Notes: a model not told the origin generated them from the letters alone. A DNA stretch of 18,020 bases from Cytophagales bacterium (GCA_029262955.1 JAJCYL010000186.1:1-18020), one strand, 5' to 3'; shown: positions 1-8,093, counted from the stretch's first letter. Program-made: numbers and translations.

Positions 1-1
1 T

Positions 2-487
2 GACACCCTGCAAACTACATTTGAGTATGATGGTTTCAATATGCTATGGGAACATGCTACAGGCATTGATTCCGGACCATACAACAAAAGGGAAGGAATA
101 TCTTTTATAGGCAATAATGGTACGCTTGTGGTGAACAGAGACGGTTATGAAGTTTTAGTTGAGCGTGTGCCTATCAACTACTCAGAATACTCGGGTGATA
201 GAATGGAGCCAATTGCCCCGGCTAAAACTCCAAAGGGAGTCAGTTACCTTGATTTACATACAAAGAATTTTGCTGAGGCTATTAAAGCCAATGATGCATC
301 CATTTTAAACACGCCAATTGATAAGGGGAGTCTGGCTGCTATAAATTGCCAAATGGGTAATATCGCTTACAAAACTAAAAGGAAGGTGAATTGGGATCAA
401 GCAAAGGGACAATTTATAAATGATGAGGAGGCCAATAAATTAACGAAAGCGAAATACAACAATGGGTGGGAGTTGCCCAAAGTTTAA
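2..487 (+). CDS. Gfo/Idh/MocA-type oxidoreductase, C-terminal part
   Basis: The reading frame is open from the window edge and ends at a TAA at 485-487, so only the last ~161 codons are present; the N-terminal NAD(P)-binding Rossmann half lies outside. The visible part fits the C-terminal alpha/beta domain of Gfo/Idh/MocA-like oxidoreductases: a strand region (DTLQTTFEYDGFNMLWEH), a G-x-x-G-T-L-turn segment (SFIGNNGTLVVNRDGYEV) and a late helix with HTKNFAEAIK and the GSLAAINCQMGNIAYK segment typical of the family's C-terminus. Such enzymes use NAD(P) to oxidise or reduce sugars and related compounds; the substrate cannot be told from this fragment. An internal ATG at 41 is not a start, because the homology begins before it. 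Family assignment is good, specific function unknown. Confidence 0.8.
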   Translation, partial: DTLQTTFEYDGFNMLWEHATGIDSGPYNKREGISFIGNNGTLVVNRDGYEVLVERVPINYSEYSGDRMEPIAPAKTPKGVSYLDLHTKNFAEAIKANDASILNTPIDKGSLAAINCQMGNIAYKTKRKVNWDQAKGQFINDEEANKLTKAKYNNGWELPKV

Positions 488-1012
488 GCCTTTTTAGTTG
501 TTGTCTTGCTCAAAATGAGTCTCTTTCTCAGATACTCCTGACGTTATTTGTTAAGGATGTTGGATATATTTGAGTAGTCGGTATATGGTAAGTATAGTTA
601 CATTTTGATAGCATACTGACTTGTTGTGATTCATCTGCACTTTCAGGGCGTGACTTCAAATTGGGTTAAAAATAATCGGGAACTATTGTGCAAAACTGAT
701 TGTTCGCATCTTGCAAGCAGAACAAACCTGCTTAAGTAGAAGGCAGCTAAGAAAGCTCGCTTAAGGGATAGCAGCGAAGGAAGCAGAGGTTGGGGCTGAC
801 AAAAGCTGCAAACCAGACTAAATCATCACTTTTCCTTTCTCGGATTTTCACCCAGGTGGGATGGCAGGAAAATGAGGGCTGATGAGCACCAATAGCCGTG
901 TTGTTGGCTGGTGGCCAAAAGTGCAGGCCGGTGGTGTGCTGGCCGTGGGATACATTCATTTTCCAAAAGACTTTTTGCTTCGTTTTTCGTCTTTGAAAAA
1001 TGAAGGCCACTC
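488..1012. other. Intergenic stretch, no convincing gene
   Basis: No ORF here has recognisable protein features. There is a small inverted repeat (AAGCAG / CTGCTT) at about 715-734. From about 955 onward the sequence resembles the flank of the repeat copy near 9557: shared blocks are TCCAAAAGACTT and a TTT(G/C)AAAAATGAA(A/G)GCC block just before the longer similarity starts. Minus-strand ORFs of ~90-116 codons cross the repeat and look like translation of repeat DNA rather than genes. Confidence 0.5.
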
Positions 1013-1202
1013 CGGCAGGAGAAAAGCTGGTCATAAGATTGAAACCGGAGTGAACTGCTGCTCTTGAATAAACAAACGAAATCACAACATAATGCATAAA
1101 GCATTTGGGGACTTCTGATCTTCTGTGGCTTTTAGCAGAAATGGCTACATTTGAAAAGGCCGTTGTATTGGAGCAGACGCTTCATGCAAAGGTCGTTGTG
1201 GG
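1013..1202 (+). repeat. Dispersed cassette repeat, copy R1
   Basis: Core at 1083-1202, with an upstream extension from about 1013 that it shares with R4 (9703-9769), e.g. GGAGAAAAGCTGGT and ACTGCTCTTGAATAAAC. The core begins CACAAC-ATA-ATGCATAAAGC and ends GCTTCATGC-AAAGGTC-GTTGTGG, so its ends are imperfect inverted repeats (ATGCATAAAGC against GCTTCATGC, and CACAAC against GTTGTG). It carries an exact TACATTTG promoter-like element at 1146-1153 pointing to the PIN remnant. The organisation resembles an integron attC site, but the outer boxes do not match the attC consensus RYYYAAC/GTTRRRY exactly. Confidence 0.85.
1146..1153 (+). promoter_or_regulatory. Bacteroidota -7 element inside R1
   Basis: TACATTTG is an exact match to TAnnTTTG. 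It lies ~97 bp upstream of the PIN remnant start at 1250. At the place where copy R2 has a TTG 17 bp upstream, R1 has TGG, so the -33 element is weak. Confidence 0.5.
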
Positions 1203-1249
1203 GAATTGGAGTTACTGGTAAAGGACGCCGATTTCCGGTAACTTTGGGT

Positions 1250-1762
1250 ATGATTAAATCTGCATACCTGGACACATCAGTCTTTGGAGGATATTGACGA
1301 GGAATTTTCCGCAGATACAATTCCTTTTTTTGACCGAATAGCAGATGAAGGGATCGAAGTAATAATTTCAGAATTGCTCGAGGACGAACTTTCGAACGCA
1401 CCTGATTTCGTAAAGGAACTCTTCAACACGATTCTTAGTAGACAAACTCGATTTGTCAGCGGACGGCAGAAGTTGAAAAGTTGGCTGAGACATATATAAC
1501 CGAAAAAGTTGTCGGTCAGACAAGCTTTGCTGATTGTACTCATATTGCGCTTGCTACAATCAATAAGGTCGACATCTTAGCAAGTTGGAACTTTAGACAT
1601 ATTGTGAATATTGATAGAATCAGGGGGTACAACTCTGTCAACATGAAACTTGGTTATTCAATTTTAGAAATCAGAACACCAAAAGAATTCAACAAATATG
1701 ACTGGCAAAAATGTAAAAACTGTCAAGGGGTTGGTCAAGCAACTGAGAAGTATTCGCGATAA
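1250..1762 (+). pseudogene. PIN-domain toxin-like gene with two frameshifts
   Basis: Starting at ATG 1250, the protein opens as MIKSAYLDTSVFGGY, which is the first acidic motif of PIN nucleases (YLDTSVFGG), then hits TGA at 1295. Reading on one frame over from about 1296 gives DEEFSADTIPFFDRI...ELLEDELSNAPDFVKELF, and a second shift near 1461 returns to the first frame with LAETYITEKVVGQTSFADCTHIALATINKVDILASWNFRHIVN, containing the conserved D-x-x-H and SWN-x-x-H segments. Joined together this is a full-length PIN protein of ~170 residues. Both joins are consistent with small losses (about 2 bp near 1295 and 1 bp near 1461). Intact relatives would be RNases of a toxin-antitoxin type; here the toxin is probably dead unless the frameshifts are sequencing errors. 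It overlaps the next ORF by 65 bp and sits between repeats R1 and R2. Confidence 0.8.
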
Positions 1763-1859
1763 AATGAACGCTGAACTGGAACGTATGACCCCGGAACAGC
1801 GAACAGAGTATTTCCGCAAAATGCGAGCGAAAAGCTACTCCCCACAACATTATGCATGA
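1698..1859 (+). CDS. Small basic partner protein of the PIN gene
   Basis: This 53-codon ORF starts inside the 3' end of the PIN remnant in another frame and ends with TGA at 1857-1859, inside repeat R2. The product begins MTGKNVKTVKGLVKQLRSIRDKMNAE and continues with LERMTPEQRTEYFRKMRAK. The pattern KxLRxIRDxxNxELxxMTPEExxxYF is one I associate with short companions of this PIN subfamily, so it is probably the antitoxin or an accessory subunit (inference). It looks intact although the toxin frame is broken. Its last residues (SPQHYA-stop) are encoded by the repeat itself, which means gene end and repeat are physically fused as one unit. Confidence 0.6.
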   Translation: MTGKNVKTVKGLVKQLRSIRDKMNAELERMTPEQRTEYFRKMRAKSYSPQHYA

Positions 1860-1960
1860 TAGCATTTGGGTACATCTGATTATCCGTTGCTTTCAATAGA
1901 TTTAGCTACATTTGAATAAGACCAGGGCATTGGAGCAGACGCTTCATGGGTCGTTGTAGC
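1843..1960 (+). repeat. Dispersed cassette repeat, copy R2
   Basis: Begins CACAAC-ATT-ATGCATGATAGC and ends GCTTCATGGGTC-GTTGTAG, with the same inverted-end design as R1 and R4. It shares AGCATTTGGG, TTAGCTACATTTGAA, and GGAGCAGACGCTTCATG with them. Its left end contains the stop codon of the preceding small ORF. It holds the best promoter of the four copies (see separate entry). Confidence 0.85.
1887..1914 (+). promoter_or_regulatory. Promoter inside R2
   Basis: TTG at 1887-1889, a 17 bp spacer, then TACATTTG at 1907-1914. This matches the Bacteroidota housekeeping consensus TTG-N17-23-TAnnTTTG and points rightward, away from the PIN remnant and into 1961-2139. Confidence 0.55.
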
Positions 1961-2139
1961 GAATTGTCTCTGTTTCTTTTGCGGGATTTTAAGAGACGCA
2001 GGTAATAAAGGCTCTCATGATAAGGTTATTAGACATTCTTAACGGAAGACTCTTCCCTGTAGTGCCTTGTCAGTTTGATTTAACTGCTTACCATGTGATC
2101 AGCCAGCTAAATGATGAATGGGAGCTTTAGTAGGTCAAT
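1961..2139 (+). other. Short segment between R2 and the DUF4249 gene
   Basis: This is where the other repeat copies have an accessory gene. It holds only an ATG-initiated frame of 37 codons (2017-2130, product MIRLLDILNGRLFPVV... ending LNDEWEL) that I do not recognise, preceded by a small hairpin (GTCTCT 1966-1971 / AGAGAC 1992-1997). It could be a tiny gene or the remnant of a lost cassette. The frame ends 10 bp from the stop codon of the convergent DUF4249 gene. Confidence 0.25.
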
Positions 2140-3144
2140 CTATTCCAATATAACGATCACCTCATCCTGGTTGAACCCGGCAAATAGACCAAAGCCATCC
2201 TCTAAATTAGATCTAACTTGAACTGGTTCCGCAAACGGGTCATTTCTTACTGAAAGTTGCAACCTCGTAGTGACATGATACCAATAATTTTCTTCCGTTA
2301 GATTTCGTAGGGCGAAGCGTACATTTAGCGTGCTAAATTCCTCTCCAGCATTTCCCCGGAGAAATCTAACCAGCAGCTGAGCTGCGATGCTAAAGCTGAT
2401 TTCATATTCCTGGCCATCAAAGATTGCATCTCTAAAAAATATACCGCCAGGTAGTGTCTGATACTCAGATAAGATGTCATCCTCATTGGTATCCAAATTC
2501 AATTCAGGATTATTCACCCTCAACTGAGGGCCAAAGATGTTGTTAACGTTCAGGCTAGTTTCATCAGGACTTATCTCGACAAACAAGTGATAGAAATTAG
2601 GCTGATTTCCCGGATCCTTAAATCTTAACCTGGCATTAGCCCCGGTGACGGCGATCTGATTCACATCTTCAACCATCACGGTATCTAATTCCACGGTGAG
2701 AATTTCAACCTTGTCCGGGATTCGGGATTCGGCTTCAATAGTTCCAATTCCTTCGGACGATAGGATCAAACGATACTGCGAACCCGCCTGAGGTTTTATG
2801 TTGGAAAGGTACATTCCGGTAGCCGGAAATTGTCCACCAATATCAAAACCATTCAAGAAATACTCCTGGATATCTACTAATTGAGGAGATGGAAGCAACA
2901 CATCATTCTCAAACACACTTATTTCGGCATTCGGAATACCGAATTGGGAAATGGAAGTGGTATCGACAATGGATTTAGATTGTGAAATTACAAAAATCCA
3001 ATCATGATTATCCCCTGCTCCAAATGAACTGTAAACGTTCAGTTTAGGGGATTGAGCCGGAATAGCCAGATCGGCACTTTGTTCGCATGCCGAGATCAAA
3101 GCTAAAAGAGTGAAACCCTTATAAAAAGTTGAAAATCTGATCAT
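2140..3144 (-). CDS. DUF4249 family lipoprotein
   Basis: The 334-residue product opens MIRFSTFYKGFTLLALISAC: a short hydrophobic signal followed by a lipobox (L-I-S-A-C) with the lipidated cysteine at residue 20, so it is expected on a membrane facing the periplasm or outside. The rest fits the DUF4249 family: an N-terminal beta-rich part starting LNVYSSFGAGDNHDWIFVISQSKSI, a middle carboxypeptidase-regulatory-like part (IPNAEISVFENDVLLPSP, GMYLSNIKPQAGSQYRLIL) and a C-terminus with NLTEENYWYHVTTRLQ. DUF4249 proteins are typically encoded just after a TonB-dependent receptor, as here: the start lies 3 bp after the receptor's stop, so the two are cotranscribed. By analogy with SusD partners it may assist uptake at the outer membrane (inference); the ligand is unknown. 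Confidence 0.85.
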   Translation of the reverse strand: MIRFSTFYKGFTLLALISACEQSADLAIPAQSPKLNVYSSFGAGDNHDWIFVISQSKSIVDTTSISQFGIPNAEISVFENDVLLPSPQLVDIQEYFLNGFDIGGQFPATGMYLSNIKPQAGSQYRLILSSEGIGTIEAESRIPDKVEILTVELDTVMVEDVNQIAVTGANARLRFKDPGNQPNFYHLFVEISPDETSLNVNNIFGPQLRVNNPELNLDTNEDDILSEYQTLPGGIFFRDAIFDGQEYEISFSIAAQLLVRFLRGNAGEEFSTLNVRFALRNLTEENYWYHVTTRLQLSVRNDPFAEPVQVRSNLEDGFGLFAGFNQDEVIVILE

Positions 3145-3147
3145 TTC

Positions 3148-5580
3148 TTAAAAATTAAATTGATAGGCTATGGATGGAATAATAGGAAAATATGATTGCT
3201 CGATAAACCTTAGGCGATGAACGCCATCCTTATCTCGTCGGAATTCTCTCTTTATAAAGAAGGGGTTTCTCCGGCTGTAGGCATTGTATATGCTAACAAT
3301 CCACTTGCGTTCTCCATGTTTTTTCTTTTTGGCAAAAGAGGCGCTGAGGTCTAGTCGGTGGGTTGTCCTCATTCTGAAGCCATTCCTTTTCTCAATATCC
3401 TGCAACACACCGAGACCGCGACGGGCGATTAATATTAACTCCCCGGAATATTCCTGTAGCGGTAGCGTCAGGGCAATCCCAGAAGTATACACCCAACTCC
3501 CGGACAACAGCACATTGTCTTTCAACCTGTGAGTAAGAGATAAATTGAAATTATGCCTTCTATCGAATTTAAACGGAAAGCGTCGACCCTGATTGATGAC
3601 CTCAAATTGTCTGTTTGACCAGGAAAGCGTATAACCCAACCATCCGGTAGTACGGCCAAATCTTTTTTCAATTTGAAGTTCGGTACCGTATGCCCTGCCA
3701 TTCCCAGCTTCAACTTTATCCTCCCAATTGGCCTCCCTGTTTAAAAAGCTTGCTCCTTCTTCATATTCAATCAGATTATTCATCTGTTTGAAATAGCCTT
3801 CCAAAGAAATCTGATATTGGTCTGCCAGGTCAAATGCCAACCCAGCCGCATACTGGTTCGATTCCTGTGGTTCAACCTGGTCTGTAGAAGGCACCCAGAG
3901 ATCAGTAGGCAGACCAACCCCGGAATTAGTGAGTAAATGAATGAATTGGATCATTTTTGAGTAGGATGCTTTGAACGCCAGGCCAGGAAAAACGAGATAC
4001 CGAATGCCTACTCTGGGCTGCCAGGATTTGTAAAGACTGTCTGCTACATCAAAGGCAGAGAACCGCAACCCCAGGTTGGCGCTAAAACGTGAAGAAATGG
4101 TTAGCTCATCTTCAAAATACAAATTGTATTCAGTGGCGGGTGTTTTCAAGGCACCCACAACAGTATCCATTTTGAAACTGCTCTCAAATGCAGTAATTCC
4201 TGGAGTGAAGTTATGGGCTATTATATTGCCCCCCCATCTAATATAATGGGCTGGGCTGGGGATAAAATCAAAATCCATATTGGCTGACCAGTCTTCAATC
4301 CCGGATTGCGCATCTAATCTTCGAATGACCGTAATCGTATCTTCAAGGGATCTCTCTTCATGAAGATGCCGGTCTTTGGTTCTAAAAGTGTAATCACTGT
4401 ATACTAGGCTGATGTTGCTGAATAGCTTATCGCTGATCACATGATTCCACCTAATGATAGAGGTAGTATTACCCCACCTCAAACTTGCGTCGTTCTCGGT
4501 TCTATCGGGGAGCTCGGGATTGTTTTGATCCTCGGTGGTGAATTTTTCATTTTCGAAAGCTTTATCCCTGCCATTGTAAATGCTAAAAAGCACTCGATCT
4601 CTCGAAGAGAACCGGTGATTCAGCTTAATATTAAGGTCGTAAAAATTATACCCGGTTTCACCTCTCCTGCTGTTCAGGAACGGCTTGCCTACAAGGTCGA
4701 AGAGGGTTCGCCTCCCTGACACCATAAAAGATGTGGTGCCCTTCTTAATCGGGCCTTCAAGGGTGAATTTCGACGAAATAAAGCCCAACGTAGCATTACC
4801 TTTTAACTTCTGATTATTTCCCTCCTTCATTTTAATGTCAATCACAGAAGATAGTCTGCCACCATACCTAGCCGGAAAGGAACCTTTGATCAACTCAACG
4901 TTACTGATGGCACTGCTGTTAAATACGGACAAGAAACCGAAAAGATGAAAAGCGTTATATACAGGAACTCCATCCAGAAGGATCAAATTCTGGTCCTGAC
5001 TCCCACCCCTAACGAATAAACCACTTGAGCCCTCGTGCCCGCCCTGAACACCCGGCAGGAGTTGTAGAACTTTTAAAACATCCACCTCACTTCCCAATGC
5101 GGGCATGGACTCTATTTGACGGGAAGTCAGGTTAATTGAGCTCATCTGTGTCATTTCATGTAGGGGAATCGGTTTATTGGATAGTATGACCACCTCTTCA
5201 AGTGTTTGACCTGCTTCCAGGTCAATATTTATTTCTAGATCCGAATTGAGGAATAACAGACGGCTATCCTCACTGTAACCAACATAGGAATATTTCAAAT
5301 GAATGGAATCGGAGGGCAGTGTAAGACTATAATAACCATAATAATTACTCACCGTTCCTTTTCCCGACCTGACATCAAAAATATTTACACCCAAGAGGTC
5401 TTCTCCACTTCCTTTTTCCCTGACATAACCGTGAATAGTGAATTTTTCTTTTACTGAAGCTCGAACTTTATCTACCTTAATCTCTTTATCCAATTGATTT
5501 TGTCCATGAGAAGCAAATGACAGTGCAACCATGCCGACTGTAAAAAACATACAATTAAAGATCAGGATAGACTTTCTCAT
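3148..5580 (-). CDS. TonB-dependent outer-membrane receptor (SusC-like)
   Basis: The 810-residue product has an N-terminal signal peptide (MRKSILIFNCMFFTVGMVALSFASHGQ), a carboxypeptidase-D-regulatory-like domain at about 47-127 (FTIHGYVREKGSGEDLLGVNI...YGYYSLTLP), and a plug domain at about 145-252 with LPGVQGGHEGSSGLFVRGG, LLDGVPVYN and the NVELIKGSFPARYGGRLSSVIDI segment. The remaining ~550 residues show the alternating pattern of a beta barrel and end in an aromatic residue (YQFNF). It imports a ligand across the outer membrane using TonB-ExbBD energy. The ligand is not evident; no sigma/anti-sigma signalling gene lies next to it. It is the first gene of a two-gene operon with the DUF4249 lipoprotein. 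I found no good -7 element in the 230 bp upstream. Confidence 0.92.
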   Translation of the reverse strand: MRKSILIFNCMFFTVGMVALSFASHGQNQLDKEIKVDKVRASVKEKFTIHGYVREKGSGEDLLGVNIFDVRSGKGTVSNYYGYYSLTLPSDSIHLKYSYVGYSEDSRLLFLNSDLEINIDLEAGQTLEEVVILSNKPIPLHEMTQMSSINLTSRQIESMPALGSEVDVLKVLQLLPGVQGGHEGSSGLFVRGGSQDQNLILLDGVPVYNAFHLFGFLSVFNSSAISNVELIKGSFPARYGGRLSSVIDIKMKEGNNQKLKGNATLGFISSKFTLEGPIKKGTTSFMVSGRRTLFDLVGKPFLNSRRGETGYNFYDLNIKLNHRFSSRDRVLFSIYNGRDKAFENEKFTTEDQNNPELPDRTENDASLRWGNTTSIIRWNHVISDKLFSNISLVYSDYTFRTKDRHLHEERSLEDTITVIRRLDAQSGIEDWSANMDFDFIPSPAHYIRWGGNIIAHNFTPGITAFESSFKMDTVVGALKTPATEYNLYFEDELTISSRFSANLGLRFSAFDVADSLYKSWQPRVGIRYLVFPGLAFKASYSKMIQFIHLLTNSGVGLPTDLWVPSTDQVEPQESNQYAAGLAFDLADQYQISLEGYFKQMNNLIEYEEGASFLNREANWEDKVEAGNGRAYGTELQIEKRFGRTTGWLGYTLSWSNRQFEVINQGRRFPFKFDRRHNFNLSLTHRLKDNVLLSGSWVYTSGIALTLPLQEYSGELILIARRGLGVLQDIEKRNGFRMRTTHRLDLSASFAKKKKHGERKWIVSIYNAYSRRNPFFIKREFRRDKDGVHRLRFIEQSYFPIIPSIAYQFNF

Positions 5581-5807
5581 AACTGTCCGTAACTGAAGTG
5601 ATTAATTGTTTGATTGGACGGTAAATAAATACTAATCCGTTCTTTGTAAGTTAACCAATTCAGAAGTAATTAGAAATAAAATGGCGTTCATCCTATTTAT
5701 ACTTAGGTATGCCCTGGCAAACCGACGCTATTGGTTACATCTCGTTTATGAATTAGTGAATATCCGACTTCTTAGTGGGTTGACTCTGATGAAATAGAAA
5801 GTACAAT
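5581..5807. other. Intergenic region upstream of the receptor operon
   Basis: AT-rich leader region of the minus-strand receptor gene. No ORF of note and no clear promoter; the nearest minus-strand -7 candidate is TCGGTTTG (one mismatch to TAnnTTTG) near 5718-5725, which is weak. Confidence 0.35.
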
Positions 5808-6056
5808 TCATCTCGTGTCGCCTGCCTGTCGGACTTCGGCAGGGCCTCCTACTGTTATTATTAAATGGCTAGCTAATCCGTGGCACCCTCTCACTGCTAC
5901 TCGCCTAACCGGCATGGCTTGAAGACCCCTCACACTGGGGATTCTCCCTCGCGGCGGCTCTGCTTTTAAGTTATGAAAGCACTGATCCAAGTTCGGATCT
6001 TACCAAAAGGCGGCTCTCCTTCAAAAGCTCTGCTTAAATCAGAGAAAAATGAACAT
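5808..6056. repeat. GC-rich repeat-like stretch upstream of R3
   Basis: Markedly more GC-rich than both flanks, without a credible gene. It opens with a palindromic block (CCTGCC...GGCAGG, about 5820-5844) similar in design to the palindromic insert near 9570-9603. It also contains CCCC-tcacact-GGGG near 5930 and a repeated GGCGGCTCT (about 5953 and 6011). It occupies the same position relative to R3 as the extended flanks of R1 and R4, so it may be the diverged left part of the same element. A minus-strand ORF of 60 codons across it looks spurious. Confidence 0.4.
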
Positions 6057-6182
6057 CGCAACAACAATATGCATGACAGCATTGATCGGCGGTGAACATA
6101 GCCGTTCTTTTCAAAGACATTAGCTATTTTTGATTAAGCCGGTGGGGCAGTACTGACGTTGCATACATTGGGCTTCGTTAGC
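6057..6182 (+). repeat. Dispersed cassette repeat, copy R3 (diverged)
   Basis: This is the most diverged copy but keeps the landmarks: CGCAAC-AACAAT-ATGCATGACAGC at the left, TTAGCTA-TT-TTTGATTAAGCC in the middle, and GACGTTGCATACAT...CGTTAGC at the right. The left ATGCAT and right GTTGCATACAT are again inverted, and the outer AAC/GTT pair is kept. It lies ~100 bp upstream of the ATPase-RloB operon in the same orientation. Confidence 0.7.
6125..6132 (+). promoter_or_regulatory. Bacteroidota -7 element inside R3
   Basis: TATTTTTG is an exact match to TAnnTTTG although most of the surrounding repeat has diverged. The position 17 bp upstream reads GTTC, so the -33 element is imperfect. It points to the ATPase gene, 149 bp downstream. 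Confidence 0.45.
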
Positions 6183-6249
6183 TTTCATGGGTACTCATCC
6201 TGCAAATTACACTCATTAATAAAACATAATTAGCATTTAATCGTCTTTA

Positions 6250-6268
6250 TTTGTAGACTTACTACAAA
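6250..6268 (+). promoter_or_regulatory. Perfect inverted repeat in the ATPase leader
   Basis: TTTGTAG (6250-6256), 5 bp spacer, CTACAAA (6262-6268), ending 12 bp before the ATG. It is perfectly symmetrical, so it could be a repressor operator or a small RNA hairpin masking the start. Function is inference. Confidence 0.35.
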
Positions 6269-6280
6269 AATTGAATATAA

Positions 6281-7546
6281 ATGATACTTGAAATCCGTTT
6301 AAGTAACTTTTTTTCTATCAAAGAGGAAGTTATTCTTGATTTAAGAGCTGGAAATATTCAAACCAAACAGGCAAAGGAACTGAAGGATCACTTTTTCACT
6401 CATGAGAAAGATAACATTCTGAAATCTGTAGCTATTTACGGTGCTAATGCTTCCGGTAAGAGTAACGTCATAAAAGCTATCCGATTTTGCTGTCGAATGA
6501 TATTCCAATCTCACTTAAACAATGAGAATAGTATTTTCAACTTCCTTCCTTTCAAGTTTGATGGGTTCGAAAGTGCGCCAAGCCTTTTCTTTATTCGATT
6601 TGTATCCAACAATGTCGAGTTTGAATATTCCTATTCTCTTACAAGAAAGGAAATAATCACGGAAGAACTCTATCATTATCCGCATGGAAGAAGAGCGAAA
6701 ATTTTCGTTAGGGATGAAAGAATTTCGGGAGAAAAGAAAGATAAATATTCCTTCTCAAATACCATTAAACGACCTTTAGATGTTGCTGAGAATACATCTA
6801 CTAAGACTCTTTTTATATCTAGGGCCAGTCAAATGGACCGAGGTATTGGAAAGGAACTATTTAACTACTTTAATGAGCAATTTATTCTTGGCTATACCGG
6901 TTTTAACAGCCACTCATTAGAACACAATTTGATTAAAAACAAAGAGTTTCTTCTTAAGGCTCTTCAAATCGCCGACAGTGATATTATAGATATCTCCTAC
7001 ACTAAGGAGAAGATCAAACTAAAATCCTTTCAAGTTTCATTTAATAGTGAGAATGCACCAATTAGCAATGAAGAATCTGAGGGTGAAGTTCTTAAAATAG
7101 TTACTTATCACAAGGCATCTCCAAATATTGCCTTCGATTTTGATACAGAAGAATCTGAGGGTACAAAAAAGCTTTTCGCTATACTTCTTAGCATACTAGA
7201 TATTGTAAAGAAAAACAAAACACTACTTATCGATGAAATAGAAACAAGTCTACATTCTAATATCGTTGAGTTCATTGTTAACCTATTCAATGCCAGTGAA
7301 AAGGCTCAATTGATATTTACAACACATAACACTAATCTTTTGAATCTTCGAAAGATCAGAAGGGATCAGGTGTTTTTTGTTAATAAGCTTGAGGATGGTT
7401 CAAGTGACCTCTATTCTTTATTTGATTATAAAGATTTTCGTGAGAATATGGACGCTGAGAAAGGATACTTGCAGGGAAGATTTGATGCAATTCCTTTTAT
7501 TGACGAAACACAATCTAGCCTTAAAACCATTTTGGATGGCGAGTAG
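6281..7546 (+). CDS. AAA/ABC-type ATPase of an RloB-associated defence pair
   Basis: The 421-residue product begins MILEIRLSNFFSIKEEVILDL, the usual opening of SMC/RecF-like ATPases of the AAA_15/AAA_21 (COG1106) type. Walker A is GANASGKS at residues 54-61; an ABC-like signature SEGTKKLF starts at 292; Walker B is LLIDEIETSLH with D318-E319; a switch-like histidine follows in TTHNT (H349). There are no membrane segments, so it should be cytoplasmic. Its stop overlaps the start of the RloB gene by 11 bp, implying translational coupling and a joint complex. ATPase plus RloB is the composition of the lactococcal abortive-infection system AbiL and of rlo genes found in restriction loci; by that analogy this is an anti-phage sensor/regulator subunit (inference). 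It appears AT-rich against the neighbouring backbone genes and follows repeat R3, both in line with horizontal arrival. Confidence 0.85.
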   Translation: MILEIRLSNFFSIKEEVILDLRAGNIQTKQAKELKDHFFTHEKDNILKSVAIYGANASGKSNVIKAIRFCCRMIFQSHLNNENSIFNFLPFKFDGFESAPSLFFIRFVSNNVEFEYSYSLTRKEIITEELYHYPHGRRAKIFVRDERISGEKKDKYSFSNTIKRPLDVAENTSTKTLFISRASQMDRGIGKELFNYFNEQFILGYTGFNSHSLEHNLIKNKEFLLKALQIADSDIIDISYTKEKIKLKSFQVSFNSENAPISNEESEGEVLKIVTYHKASPNIAFDFDTEESEGTKKLFAILLSILDIVKKNKTLLIDEIETSLHSNIVEFIVNLFNASEKAQLIFTTHNTNLLNLRKIRRDQVFFVNKLEDGSSDLYSLFDYKDFRENMDAEKGYLQGRFDAIPFIDETQSSLKTILDGE

Positions 7547-8093
7547 AAGAAAATCTCGTGGAAAACGAATTAATCCAACCTATTTTGTTTTTTGTGAAGG
7601 TGAGTCAGAGGAGGAATATATAAAATTCTTACGAAGCGTATACAGAATTCCAATCGAAATTAATTCTAAGCGAGCTGGTGACAAAATTTCACAACGATTT
7701 ATAAACGGTTATCTGAAAACAAAAACAAGACATAAAAAAGATGAAGTATTTCTAATGTTCGATCTAGATGTAGAAGGAATACTTGAAAAATTGAATGAAC
7801 TTAATGGTATTCTTTTAACTTCTAATCCATGTCTTGAACTGTGGTTCGTACTGCATCATAGAGAACAAAGAGCTCATATATCGACAACAAACTGCATCAG
7901 AACACTTCAAGAAATATGGCCGAACTACGATAAGGGCAGACTGGCAGAAAATCAAAAAAGAGAATTACTGGAATTCCTTGTCTTAGCTATAGAAAGATCC
8001 AAACAGCTTCAGTGCCATAACAATCCTTCAACTACTGTCAATGAGTTCATCAGATATTTAGAAAACACAAAAAGAACTAAAAACGAAAGCTAA
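7536..8093 (+). CDS. RloB family protein, probable effector of the ATPase pair
   Basis: I place the start at ATG 7536, which gives 185 residues beginning MASRRKSRGKRINPTYFVFCEGE; a longer open frame upstream lies over the ATPase gene and is not conserved-looking. RloB features are clear: FVFCEGESEEEYIKFL (E21, E23), an acidic strand FLMFDLD (D76, D78) and SNPCLELWFVLHH (97-108). The spacing of the glutamate and D-x-D motifs resembles a TOPRIM-like metal-binding fold, so it may be a nuclease activated by the ATPase, as in other ATPase-TOPRIM defence pairs (inference). It overlaps the ATPase gene by 11 bp. Just after the stop the sequence reads GCTAACAAACGAG, which resembles the beginning of a cassette recombination site but has no matching right end. 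Confidence 0.85.
   Translation: MASRRKSRGKRINPTYFVFCEGESEEEYIKFLRSVYRIPIEINSKRAGDKISQRFINGYLKTKTRHKKDEVFLMFDLDVEGILEKLNELNGILLTSNPCLELWFVLHHREQRAHISTTNCIRTLQEIWPNYDKGRLAENQKRELLEFLVLAIERSKQLQCHNNPSTTVNEFIRYLENTKRTKNES

Noticed and set aside
747..1104. Minus-strand ORFs of 116 and 92 codons across repeat R1
   Set aside because: They cross the repeat and its flank in two frames, contain no domain-like pattern, and are best explained as translation of non-coding repeat DNA.
3284..4719. Plus-strand and alternative-frame ORFs inside the TonB-dependent receptor gene
   Set aside because: They are shadows of a full-length, well-recognised receptor in the other frame.
6246..6253. TTTATTTG as a second promoter for the ATPase gene
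   Set aside because: It misses the TA of TAnnTTTG by one base and has no -33 partner; the exact element in R3 is preferred, though the leader is long.
7377..7535. Longer N-terminus for the RloB protein
   Set aside because: The extra 53 residues overlap the ATPase coding sequence and look like frame-shifted translation; RloB features start after ATG 7536.
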